Of a stretch of DNA of 64,000 bases, positions 41,553 through 49,828 are shown piece by piece; the first letter of the stretch is position 1; each line of letters begins with the position of its first letter. The stretch covers positions 62,001-126,000 of the forward strand of contig NZ_LFMW01000011.1 of the NCBI RefSeq assembly GCF_001050345.1, given 5' to 3'. The stretch comes from Pseudomonas fildesensis (GTDB lineage Bacteria; Pseudomonadota; Gammaproteobacteria; Pseudomonadales; Pseudomonadaceae). A model generated the notes under the pieces. It did no database searches. It was not told the origin of the DNA and was given only the letters and a program-made list of their open reading frames with translations. The position numbers and the translations under genes were made by a program.

Positions 41553-41586
41553 TTTGAGACTCAATCGCGCCGTGCAGGTTGTCCCC

Positions 41587-42105
41587 ATGAATGATGCTGT
41601 TGCCCTTACGCACGCCCCCGAACTGACCTTGTCGAACCTGTATCGCGACCACCGCAGCTGGCTGGAAAACTGGCTGCGCCGACGCCTGGGCAATGCCTGG
41701 GATGCGGCGGACCTGAGCCAGGACACCTTTCTGCGGGTGTTGGCGAGTGCCCAGCCGATTGCGCAGATGCAGGAGCCGCGAGCGTACCTGGTGACGGTGG
41801 GCAAGCGCTTGCTGGTGAATTTTCATCAGCGGCGCAGCCTTGAGCAGGCGTATCTGAACGCGTTGGCGGACCTGCCGGAAACCTGTGTGCCGTCGCCTGA
41901 ACAACGCTGGCTGGTGCTGGAAACCCTGCAAGCGCTGGATGAATTACTCGACGGTTTGCCGGTGCTGGTGCGCCGGGCATTTTTGTGGAGCCAGCTGGAA
42001 GGCCTCGGCTACCGCGAGATCGCCGAGCGCCTTCAAGTGTCGGAGCGCACGGTGAAGCGGTATATGGCGCAAGCCTACGAACATTGCCTGCTGGTGGACC
42101 TGTGA
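41587..42105 (+). CDS. FecI-family ECF sigma factor
   Basis: An extracytoplasmic-function sigma factor of 172 residues, of the iron-starvation type. Region 2 reads LYRDHRSWLENWLRRRLGNA, DAADLSQDTFLRVLA; region 4 reads LDGLPVLVRRAFLWSQLEGL, YREIAERLQVSERTVKRYMA. Such factors direct RNA polymerase to a TonB-receptor promoter. The ATG at 41587 starts MNDAVALTH. The last bases overlap the FecR start (GTGA at 42102-42105). A Fur box lies upstream. No receptor gene follows. Confidence 0.92.
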   Translation: MNDAVALTHAPELTLSNLYRDHRSWLENWLRRRLGNAWDAADLSQDTFLRVLASAQPIAQMQEPRAYLVTVGKRLLVNFHQRRSLEQAYLNALADLPETCVPSPEQRWLVLETLQALDELLDGLPVLVRRAFLWSQLEGLGYREIAERLQVSERTVKRYMAQAYEHCLLVDL

Positions 42106-43022
42106 GCCGAGAGGTTGCGCGTGCGGCGGCCCAGTGGCTGGCGCTGCTGGAATCCGGCGCGGCCACTGAACGCGATCATGCCGCCTTGCAGCACTGGCGC
42201 GACAGCCATCCCCAGCACGAACAAACCTGGCAAAAAGCCCAATCCCTGCGCCAGCGTTTCAGCGGGTTGCCCAAGGCGCTGGCAATGGCCAGCCTCGACC
42301 GCCCGCAACCGGGCCGGCGAGCGTTGCTCAAGCGTGCGTTGGGCGTGGCGGCGTTGGTGCCGACCGCCTGGTTGATCAGCCGCCAATTGCCCATCGAGGT
42401 GTGGCGCGCCGATTTGCACACCGTCACCGGCGAGCGCAAACGCCTGCCCCTGGCCGACGGTAGCAGCCTGCAACTGAATACCGCCACGGCAGTGGATGTG
42501 GACCTGGCGCAACGGCGCATCACCCTGGTCGACGGCGAACTGGCGCTCAACGTACCCGGCTCGACGGCGATGACGGTGCAGACGCGCTACGGGGAACTGC
42601 GGGTCAGCCAAGCCCAGGTGTGTGTGCGGCAACTGGCGGCCGGTTGCCGGGTGTCGGTGCTCAAGGGTGCCGTACAGGTCCGTGATTTGAGCGGGCAACT
42701 GGCGATATTGCACGCGGGGCAGCAAGCGCCGCTGAACGCCAGCGGGCTGGGTGCCTGGGTGCCTTTTGATGTGCAGCAACTGGGGTGGCGCGACGGCGTT
42801 CTGACTGCGCAGAACCAACTGCTGGGGGATTTCCTGCGCGAGCTGGAGCGTTATCGTCCCGGCGTGTTGCGCTGGGATTCGAGCCTGGAAACGTTGCGGG
42901 TGACCGGCAGTTTTCGCCTGGATGACACCGACCGCATCCTCAACCTGCTGGCGTCCACGTTGGGGCTGGAAGTGCAGGCGCGGACGCGGTATTGGGTAAC
43001 CCTGCGCAAAGCGCTGGCTTGA
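42102..43022 (+). CDS. FecR-family anti-sigma regulator
   Basis: A 306-residue inner-membrane regulator partnering the sigma factor upstream. The cytoplasmic DUF4880-type anti-sigma domain is at about 5-50 (AAAQWLALLESGAATERDHA, HWRDSHPQHEQTW). One membrane helix lies near 80-98 (LGVAALVPTAWLIS). The periplasmic FecR domain follows (LHTVTGERKRLPLADGSSLQ, RRITLVDGELALNV), and the C-terminus looks like the STN domain that contacts a TonB receptor (LRVTGSFRLDDTDRILNLLA). It starts with GTG overlapping the sigma stop, so translation is coupled. The cognate receptor is missing here. Confidence 0.9.
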   Translation: MSREVARAAAQWLALLESGAATERDHAALQHWRDSHPQHEQTWQKAQSLRQRFSGLPKALAMASLDRPQPGRRALLKRALGVAALVPTAWLISRQLPIEVWRADLHTVTGERKRLPLADGSSLQLNTATAVDVDLAQRRITLVDGELALNVPGSTAMTVQTRYGELRVSQAQVCVRQLAAGCRVSVLKGAVQVRDLSGQLAILHAGQQAPLNASGLGAWVPFDVQQLGWRDGVLTAQNQLLGDFLRELERYRPGVLRWDSSLETLRVTGSFRLDDTDRILNLLASTLGLEVQARTRYWVTLRKALA

Positions 43023-43030
43023 CAAATTTT

Positions 43031-43172
43031 GTGGCGAGCGAGCTGCCCGCGTTGGGCTGCGAAGCTGCCCTGAAGCCTGTCCTGAAGCCTGCCATGAGGT
43101 CTGCCTGCAAAATGAAGGTGCCTGGACGAGGGGCCGCTTCGCGGCCCAACGCGGGCAAGCTCCCTCGCCACA
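43031..43172. repeat. REP pair, TGTGGCGAGCGAGC family (diverged copy)
   Basis: Inverted arms GTGGCGAGCGAGCTGCCCGC at one end and its near complement ending CCTCGCCAC at the other, with GGGGCCGCTTCGCGGCCC inside. A further half copy (AGCCCGCTCGCCACA) follows near 43211. It starts 9 bp after the fecR stop, where a receptor gene would be expected. Confidence 0.8.
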
Positions 43173-43408
43173 GTGACAGTGCTCACCCTTAACTGAACGG
43201 CATTGCGACCAGCCCGCTCGCCACAGACGCGCCTCCTTTAGATCCCATGTGTGCGGTGCAACTCCGTCAAGGCCAGCACCTTAGTTCTGTTATATCAATA
43301 TCGAATAAATAAATAGTTATATATTCCTTTTAATGTCTTCGCGGATGGCGCATTTTGAGGGCCTGCGCATTCGTGCGGATTGACCCAACAGCCAAAAGGA
43401 AAGCCGAC

Positions 43409-43624
43409 ATGACCATTAAAGCGATCAACGTGCGCAACCAGTTCAAGGGCGTGATCAAGGAAATTCTGCTGGGGGAAGTGGTGTCCGAAATCGACGTGCA
43501 GACCGCGTCCGGCATCGTCACCTCGGTGATCACCACCCGCTCGGTGCGTGACCTGGAATTGAAAGTCGGCAGCGAAGTGATCGCTTTTGTGAAGTCGACC
43601 GAAGTGTCCATCGCCAAACTCTAA
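43409..43624 (+). CDS. molybdopterin-binding protein, single TOBE (Mop) domain
   Basis: A 71-residue molbindin-like protein: AINVRNQFKGVIKEILLGEV, then VSEIDVQTASGIVTSVITT and VGSEVIAFVKSTEVSIAK, the complete Mop/TOBE fold. Molbindins store or buffer molybdate/tungstate as hexamers. The ATG at 43409 has AAAAGGA about 8 bases upstream. The preceding 60 bp are strikingly AT-rich compared with the window, probably a promoter. No mod transport genes are adjacent. Confidence 0.92.
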   Translation: MTIKAINVRNQFKGVIKEILLGEVVSEIDVQTASGIVTSVITTRSVRDLELKVGSEVIAFVKSTEVSIAKL

Positions 43625-43641
43625 AGCCTCGCACAAGCCCC

Positions 43642-43672
43642 CGCAGGAGCCGGCTTGCCGGCGATGGCGATG
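43642..43672. repeat. single REP, GGAGCCGGCTTGCCGGCGATGG family
   Basis: CAGGAGCCGGCTTGCCGGCGATGG followed by a tandem GCGATG. It lies 18 bp after the mop stop and is a single, unpaired copy. Confidence 0.72.
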
Positions 43673-43786
43673 GCGGCCGCAAGATCAACGTTGACCTTGC
43701 GCCGCCGGGACGAAGCCGCAAAAACAGTCATGGCAGGGGGCGTGCCCTTGCTGCGAAATGGTGTGAGTTGTGGGTTGTTCACCGCC

Positions 43787-46700
43787 TTAATCAATACGGT
43801 CGAAGATCTGCTGGACTTCTTTGGCGGGCAACACACCCTTGCCTGTGTCTTCGATCAGCTCGAAAGTCCCATCGGCCTTGATCGTCACCCCCAGGGAGCT
43901 GGCAATCGTCACCGAAACGCCAGGCCGCTGCTTGAGCAAGGCGTTTAGCGGTTGCTGCCCCTGGAATTCTTGCCCGATGACCGTGGCCAGTCCTTGCACC
44001 GACTGGGTATTCACGCCCCCCACCAATATCACTCGGCCCCCCTTGTCCAGCGAGGCCTGCAGACTGTCCAGCAGTTGCCGGGTATTGCCGCCGCGCAGGC
44101 CAAGCTCCAGGTTGCTGCCGGTCAGGTGCATCAGCGTGCGGGTTTGGTAGGTGGTGCCGTTCCAGTCGGTGAGCACCGCCAGCGCGGAACAGTCGGTCAG
44201 GCTACGGGTCGAGAGTGTCTCGTTGCCCGTGTTGACTGTCGTCGACTCGCCCATGGCGACGTGCACGGTAGTGGCTGGTTTTATGGGCGGGGGGAGTATT
44301 CGCGGGGCCCTCTCATGCGCTACGTGGGACGAGCGGTCGGGCTGCTTCGGCTGCTTCACGAGTGTGTCGAGCCACTCGGGGTCTCGCGGGCTCATATTGG
44401 GATTGGCGCCTGTGCGAATCTTCAGGCCGGCCGTGTCCCATTTGACCATGGTGGCCTGCAATTGCTGTGTGTATTCGGCTGCAGGGCAGGCGATATCCGC
44501 CCAGGGGTCGACGATCCAGGCATCGGCCCAGGCGGGCCCGGAGAAATCCGTTGTTGCGCCGACGGCACCCGACGGCGCGCCGATCACGGTGAACATGTGG
44601 GCATCACCTGCGCGCCATTCCACCGCCGTGCCGCCACTTTTACGGATGATCTCCCTGGACAGCAGGGCCATTTCGCCGCAGTTGCCGGCGCCGGTCTTCA
44701 TGATCAGGTCGGCGGCATAGGGGGCGCGCAAATCGGCAGTCTGGCGCAGCCATCCAAGCGTCATCGAGGCTGCGTTTGCCCTGGCCAGGTCGCTGGCGGA
44801 GCGCACCAGGTTGCCAGGGCCGAGACCGGTGGCCTTGAGGGCTTGTTGCACCTGATCCCTGGTGTTTTTTGCGTAGAACCCGTTCTGGCGTATCGCGGGC
44901 CAGGTGGCAAAATCCGCCGGTTTTTCCAGGGGCGAAACCCGCTGCGGCCGCAGTGCGATATTGGGCCGGGTAATGGCTTTTGCCTGCTGCAACTGGTAGA
45001 CCACTTCGCGCTGCTGTTCTTCGGTCAACGCTTTGCACAGCTGTTTCAATTCATCGACATCGGCTGTTGCGTAGCCCGATTCTTCGAGCTGGCGGTAGGC
45101 GCCCTTGAGTTTGGGCAGGGCGACAAAATCCGCATCCAGGGTCTGCGCGCTGTGGTTCAAGTTCAAGAAATCCCGGTAGCCTTGCACCAGGTTCAGCTCG
45201 GAGGGGCTGCACTTCTTGAAGGTGATTTCACCTGTCTGCGCCTTGCCCAGCGGCGCGTAATAGAACTCGGCGGTGTCCGCTTCCACAACCAGGTAGGGCT
45301 GGGTGCCGCTGTTGACGATAACCGCCCTGAGTTGACGCTGGTCATCGACAGCGTCGCTGATCTTGTTGAGCTTGATCACCCGCGTCTGTTCAGCCAGCGA
45401 CCCCGGTGCGTTGCCGCCATAGAAGCCAAAGCCCGGGTCGGTGACGATCTTGCCGCGCACCTGGTGTTTATAGGTGATGCGCTTTGCGTTGCTGGCCGGT
45501 ACCAGTTGTGAGCCGATGTCCGTCTCGATCATTTTGTGCAGGCGTTTTTCATGGATAACCAGACGGTCCTTGCTGAAAAGGCCAGGGCGGGATGGGAACA
45601 GCCGCACATGCTCCATTGCCTGAAGCTGTGCGGCGGGCTTGGGAACGTCCGCAATGATTTTGGCGAAACATTCATCGTTGGCACTGCGCCGAACACGGCC
45701 ACCCGCTGCAGGTGCCGGGCAAATCGCCTCGAAATCGTCCAGGGGGCTGGCGTGCTTCGGCGACTCGAGGTCGGCCAGTTCCCCGGGCCGAGTGTTTCGG
45801 TAGCGATAAACCCTGTCGCCGTCTACCACGTCGTAGCCATTGGCTCGGGGCAGGGTGTAGGCCTCCGGGGCCAGGGCGTGATCAATCACCCGGGCGCGCT
45901 GACCGTCTGAGAACACCTCGTTGCGCAACGCCAGCAGGGCGGGGCGTTCTTGAGGTATTCCAAACGGGTCCCTGGCCACGCCATCCGTGCCGCCCACTAC
46001 CGAAAACAACGTGTTGAGCACGCCGTCCAGTGCCGCCGATGCGCCTTGCTTGCGTTCTTCCCGTGTATCGCCGGAAAACGCTTTTTCGGTACCCAATGCA
46101 GCTTCTGCAAGGCCGGTGGCTGCGGCGGTGCCCACGACCACCGGTTCCGCAATCACTGCCAGCCTGGCCGCGAGGCCCGCTGCTGCGGTGACATCGTTCA
46201 ACCAGGTGTCACGGGTGACCTCGCTGTCGGACTTGATCATGACATCCGCATCACTGGCCATCCGTTGCCGGGTGGCGTCTCTCATTACACTGAACACGTC
46301 GCCATGAATCTTCACGTTGGCGCTGTCGATGACAGTGCCTTCGAGGCTGTCCCAGTACCCGGTGCCCAGGTACTTCAAGGCGGTGTCTACCCCTTTGTCC
46401 GGTTGATCGTGACCGGTGAAGAACTCCTTGAACCCGCTCCACAAGCCGGTGCCGTTGTCTTGTCGATCCCTGAGCGAAAAATGCGACGCCAATGCCTTGC
46501 GCTTATCGGCATCATGGCCTTGATCGGCAACCCATTGGCCCATCGCTTCAAGGGAGTGGAATCGAAGAAACGCCGGTTGGTGCCCGGGAATGTAGAGCAC
46601 TTGCAGGCCGTCGGCGCCGGAAAAGCGCAGGATATCGTTTGATTGAAAACCGTTGATATCAAACACATGGGTAGACACCACGCTCTTTACCGGGGCTTTT

Positions 46701-47569
46701 GCTTGCAGTTGTTCGACCGTCAAGGCGCGCTTCTCATCCAGCGGCACGTTGGACACTGCCCCCATCACCAGGCGGTAATCATCCGGTGTGAATCGCTGCT
46801 CGGCCGGTAATGCCTGGCGTTCAGCTCCCGAGGAGTGTACGTAGGCCCCCAGTTGCTGGCGCGCTTGGGCGACAAACTCTCCCTTCAAGGTTGTGCGGTA
46901 GTTATCACCGTGTTCTTGCCAGAAACCCTCGAGTTTGCCGGTGATGCGTTGTTGAAAGTCGGTTTTCCAACTCTCGTGCATCAACTTTGAAGGGGCGAGC
47001 TGGAACTGGTTGTGGGCGCCGTAACCGCCTTTTTTGCTTTGCCCGGCACCCGACGTGTATAGGCCGGCGTCCTGATCGAGCACACCCGGCAGCGCGTCAT
47101 GCTCGCTGAAGTTGCTGAGCAGTGCGTCCGGCAGGGCCTGGGAGCGTACCGGCTCTTCGCCCTGGTGTTCCCAGCCGGTGACCGTGTCAGCCGATTGCGC
47201 GCCATTGAAGCGGTTCAAGAACAGGGTGTCGGCCTCTACCGTGAGCCCGGTCAATTTCAAGATGATCTCTTGCGCCCATTTTTTTGCCTCATCGCGCACG
47301 TTGGGAAGCGCCTTGTGCGTGGCGTGCATCAATTGCTCATACCGGCCTTTCTCGCGAACGGTGGCGGGGTTTGGCGGGCCTGCGGCCGCAAGATCGCGCA
47401 CAAGCCGTTTCAACCCATCAGACGTTTTCGGCAGGCGCCTGCCCGACGCCCGTAAGAGTTGCGCGAGGGTCGCGCGTGCGGACTCGCCACCGTAGTGGGC
47501 CAGGCTGTAGGAGGAGCCGGGATGCACGTTGATCTTGCTGCTGCTCAAGTCGCGCGCCAATGCCGGCAC
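43787..47569 (-). CDS. large toxin-like protein (DUF6543/dermonecrotic-toxin-like) with two candidate cysteine catalytic domains; main part of a frameshifted gene
   Basis: A frame of 1260 residues from a GTG at 47567-47569. Residues about 290-530 follow the DUF6543 pattern of Pseudomonas toxins (LQVLYIPGHQPAFLRFHS, a GYWDSLEGT turn, an Ala/Gly-rich hydrophobic stretch at 458-492). Residues 958-1025 look like a papain/transglutaminase-type active site: GAGNCGEMALLSREI (Cys964), GDAHMFTVIG (His991), AWIVDPWAD (Asp1021). Residues about 1100-1245 resemble the CheD/CNF1-type glutamine deamidase fold: SLTDCSALAVLTD (Cys1127), TLMHLTGSN (His1148), RVILVGGVN and a final beta block. The natural N-terminus is probably in the overlapping frame 47545-48282. 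No secretion or immunity gene is adjacent. Confidence 0.72.
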   Translation of the reverse strand: MPALARDLSSSKINVHPGSSYSLAHYGGESARATLAQLLRASGRRLPKTSDGLKRLVRDLAAAGPPNPATVREKGRYEQLMHATHKALPNVRDEAKKWAQEIILKLTGLTVEADTLFLNRFNGAQSADTVTGWEHQGEEPVRSQALPDALLSNFSEHDALPGVLDQDAGLYTSGAGQSKKGGYGAHNQFQLAPSKLMHESWKTDFQQRITGKLEGFWQEHGDNYRTTLKGEFVAQARQQLGAYVHSSGAERQALPAEQRFTPDDYRLVMGAVSNVPLDEKRALTVEQLQAKAPVKSVVSTHVFDINGFQSNDILRFSGADGLQVLYIPGHQPAFLRFHSLEAMGQWVADQGHDADKRKALASHFSLRDRQDNGTGLWSGFKEFFTGHDQPDKGVDTALKYLGTGYWDSLEGTVIDSANVKIHGDVFSVMRDATRQRMASDADVMIKSDSEVTRDTWLNDVTAAAGLAARLAVIAEPVVVGTAAATGLAEAALGTEKAFSGDTREERKQGASAALDGVLNTLFSVVGGTDGVARDPFGIPQERPALLALRNEVFSDGQRARVIDHALAPEAYTLPRANGYDVVDGDRVYRYRNTRPGELADLESPKHASPLDDFEAICPAPAAGGRVRRSANDECFAKIIADVPKPAAQLQAMEHVRLFPSRPGLFSKDRLVIHEKRLHKMIETDIGSQLVPASNAKRITYKHQVRGKIVTDPGFGFYGGNAPGSLAEQTRVIKLNKISDAVDDQRQLRAVIVNSGTQPYLVVEADTAEFYYAPLGKAQTGEITFKKCSPSELNLVQGYRDFLNLNHSAQTLDADFVALPKLKGAYRQLEESGYATADVDELKQLCKALTEEQQREVVYQLQQAKAITRPNIALRPQRVSPLEKPADFATWPAIRQNGFYAKNTRDQVQQALKATGLGPGNLVRSASDLARANAASMTLGWLRQTADLRAPYAADLIMKTGAGNCGEMALLSREIIRKSGGTAVEWRAGDAHMFTVIGAPSGAVGATTDFSGPAWADAWIVDPWADIACPAAEYTQQLQATMVKWDTAGLKIRTGANPNMSPRDPEWLDTLVKQPKQPDRSSHVAHERAPRILPPPIKPATTVHVAMGESTTVNTGNETLSTRSLTDCSALAVLTDWNGTTYQTRTLMHLTGSNLELGLRGGNTRQLLDSLQASLDKGGRVILVGGVNTQSVQGLATVIGQEFQGQQPLNALLKQRPGVSVTIASSLGVTIKADGTFELIEDTGKGVLPAKEVQQIFDRID

Positions 47570-48282
47570 AGGGTGGCGGGCGGCGCTGGCAAACCGGCGA
47601 GCAGGTGCGTCAGGGCGCCCATGAGGTGATGACGGTCATGCATATCGCCAATAACCCGCCGTTGGGTGACCAGGGCCGCTTCGCCACGCCGGGGATCAGT
47701 GCTGGCAATCGAGGGGAACGCCTGGTGGCTGGCAGCTTGCGGGTCGGACGGACTGACGCCATAAAACTGCAGCACCTCCTGGGCCGTCGCCACGTCGTAG
47801 GGCTTGGACGGGTAGTGCAGCAACGTGCCGCTGGAAGGCGGCCAGAAACCAATCGCTTGCACCGCGTCCATCAATGGCCCGGCAACCGCAGCGAAGCCGG
47901 ATTTATCGTCCAGGGTGAAGATTTTGCGCTGGCCGTCGACCCTCACCTCCAGGGTGTTCACCCCTGGGTTGAACTGTACGTCGGACGTTGAGAGGTTGTT
48001 TGCCTTCATCCATTGCCTGAACTCTGGCGTACGCAGCGCGTTGTCCAGTTGCTGCAGCCACAGCCCCAGGGTGGAATGTCGCGGTATGTTGAACAGCGAG
48101 TCAGGCCCTGAGACGGGATGATCAAGGGGGGCGGGGCCAAGGCTTTGCGCCAGTTGGCGGTCACCCTCGTGCCTGTCGCTGCTTGCGGTCGTGTAGGTGG
48201 GTTGATTGCGGGGAGCATCCCCTGTGTACGATGCAAAAACGTATGGCGGGGGCGAGGCGTTGGTACGGATTGGTTGCGTCAT
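47545..48282 (-). CDS. N-terminal part of the split toxin-like gene
   Basis: A frame of 245 residues starting MTQPIRTNASPPPYVFASYT, with a low-complexity N-terminus and a folded-looking part: STLGLWLQQLDNALRTPEFR, VNTLEVRVDGQRKIFTLDD, AVQAIGFWPPSSGTLLHY. Its last residues (LPAPPATLCRHWRAT) look out of frame. The other frame reads FASAARHPVPALARDLSSSK over the same bases and continues the protein. Joining HLLAG to FASAARHP restores one protein of about 1500 residues, consistent with loss of one T in the GGTTTGCC stretch near 47590. Two coupled genes are possible but less likely. Confidence 0.7.
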   Translation of the reverse strand: MTQPIRTNASPPPYVFASYTGDAPRNQPTYTTASSDRHEGDRQLAQSLGPAPLDHPVSGPDSLFNIPRHSTLGLWLQQLDNALRTPEFRQWMKANNLSTSDVQFNPGVNTLEVRVDGQRKIFTLDDKSGFAAVAGPLMDAVQAIGFWPPSSGTLLHYPSKPYDVATAQEVLQFYGVSPSDPQAASHQAFPSIASTDPRRGEAALVTQRRVIGDMHDRHHLMGALTHLLAGLPAPPATLCRHWRAT

Positions 48283-48381
48283 GGATGACTGGCTCCGCGC
48301 AGGTTTCTACAACTCGACTGGCCTTTGAAAGGCATGGCTCGGTATAGGTGTAGAAAATTCGCTGCGGGGTTCCAGCCGATT

Positions 48382-49527
48382 TCAGCTGTTTTGTAAGCTG
48401 CGTTCCATCCGCTGAATGCCTTCTTCGAGTAACGCCCGTGGGCAACCGAAGTTCAGGCGTACGAATTGCTGGCTGTCATCGCCGAATTCGATACCGGCGC
48501 TCAAGCCGACCCTGGCCTGTTCGAGGAAAAACTGCTGCGGGTCGTCCAGGCCCAGCGCGCTGCAATCCAGCCAGGCCAGGTAGGTGCCTTGCGGCGCATG
48601 CATCACCACGCCGGGCAAGCGGGTGCGTACGGCGTCGAGCAGGTAATCGCGGTTGGCTTGCAGGTACTGCACCAGCGCGTCGAGCCATTCGCTGCATTCG
48701 CTATAGGCCGCGCGGGTGGCTTCCAGGCCCAGGGGGCTGACGCTGTCGACCATGCCGCAGCGCGCATTATTAAAGCGCTCGCGAATCTCGGCGTTTTGCA
48801 CCACGGCAAAACAGGTCTTCAAACCGGCCACGTTGTAGGCCTTGCTCGCTGACATCAGGGTAATGGTGCGCTGGGCAATGTCCGCGCTGAGGCTGGCGGT
48901 GGGGATGTGCCGGCGGCCGTCGAAGCACAGCTCGGCGTGGATCTCGTCGCTGATGATCAGCGCACCCTGTTCCAGGCAGGCCGTGGCGATGGCCAGCAAC
49001 TCTTCGCGGGGGAAGACTTTGCCCATGGGGTTGTGCGGGTTGCTCAGCAGCAGCGCACCGGCGCCGGTCAGGGCCTGGCGCATCGCGGGCAGGGGCGTGA
49101 GGTATTCACCGTCGATCAGCTCGAACGGTACTTCGATGCGCGGCAGGTTCCAGTGGCCGGGTGCCAGGCGAATCGGGCGATAGTTGGGGGTTTGCAGCAC
49201 CACTGGCTGGCCAGGCTGGACAAAGGCGTGCAACGCCATGTTGAAACCGGGCTCGACGCCGGGCAAAAACAGCAGCTCTTCGGGCTGTACGCGCCAGGCG
49301 TACTTGGCCCAGAGGTCGGCCACGATGGACTCACGCACGTCCGGGCCGGCCACGCTGTAGCCGAGGATCTGCTGGTCGAGGCGTTGGTGCAGGGCCTTGA
49401 GTACCGCAGGTGGCGCGGCGATGTCCATGTCGGCGATCCACATCGGCAAAACGTCCTGCGGGTAGCGGTTCCACTTGGTGCTACCGGTGCCGAGGCGGGG
49501 GTGGATCGTGTTGAAGTCAAAGCTCAT
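48382..49527 (-). CDS. patB: PatB/MalY-type cystathionine beta-lyase (C-S lyase)
   Basis: A PLP-dependent enzyme of 381 residues that cleaves C-S bonds of cystathionine or cysteine conjugates. Family marks: MSFDFNTIHPRLGTGSTKWN, PMWIADMDIAAPPAVLKAL, LSNPHNPMGKVFPREEL, SDEIHAELCFDGRRHIPTAS, the PLP lysine in SASKAYNVAGLK, and VRLNFGCPRALLEEGIQRM. Length matches PatB. The ATG at 49525-49527 fits homologues. It lies 100 bp upstream of nothing in its own direction except the toxin gene, so it is probably a single unit; ggt is divergent. Confidence 0.93.
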   Translation of the reverse strand: MSFDFNTIHPRLGTGSTKWNRYPQDVLPMWIADMDIAAPPAVLKALHQRLDQQILGYSVAGPDVRESIVADLWAKYAWRVQPEELLFLPGVEPGFNMALHAFVQPGQPVVLQTPNYRPIRLAPGHWNLPRIEVPFELIDGEYLTPLPAMRQALTGAGALLLSNPHNPMGKVFPREELLAIATACLEQGALIISDEIHAELCFDGRRHIPTASLSADIAQRTITLMSASKAYNVAGLKTCFAVVQNAEIRERFNNARCGMVDSVSPLGLEATRAAYSECSEWLDALVQYLQANRDYLLDAVRTRLPGVVMHAPQGTYLAWLDCSALGLDDPQQFFLEQARVGLSAGIEFGDDSQQFVRLNFGCPRALLEEGIQRMERSLQNS

Positions 49528-49828
49528 GGGGGGCTCGAGTCAGGGGGCGGGTGCAAGGATGGCGGTGATTTTAGCGACATTAATTTTATAGGCTAGTGGC
49601 GATTGGTTTGGATGTGTGTGGGTCTGGTCGGCCTGTTGCGCGCAAATACCGGTCTTCTTGATCACCCTGTCAAAGCGCCTTGCAAGACCGTCAGGCGGCG
49701 GAATATAGCATGGGCTTTTTGGCGTCCGTTCTGTGACCGACAAGTTCTGTAATAAAAACGCCATTGCGCTGGGGATTGGAACGGAGTCGGGCTATTTTGG
49801 TGCACCTCAATAACTCGAGTAGCCATGG
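49528..49828. other. intergenic region between divergent patB and ggt
   Basis: A 301-bp region. No protein-like frame, hairpin or clear operator is seen. It must hold both promoters. Short AT-rich stretches lie at about 49572-49595 and 49745-49757. Confidence 0.5.

Noticed and set aside
47545..47620. Programmed -1 frameshifting to join the two toxin frames
   Set aside because: No X-XXY-YYZ slippery heptamer or downstream pseudoknot is evident; a lost T in the GGTTTGCC stretch is simpler.
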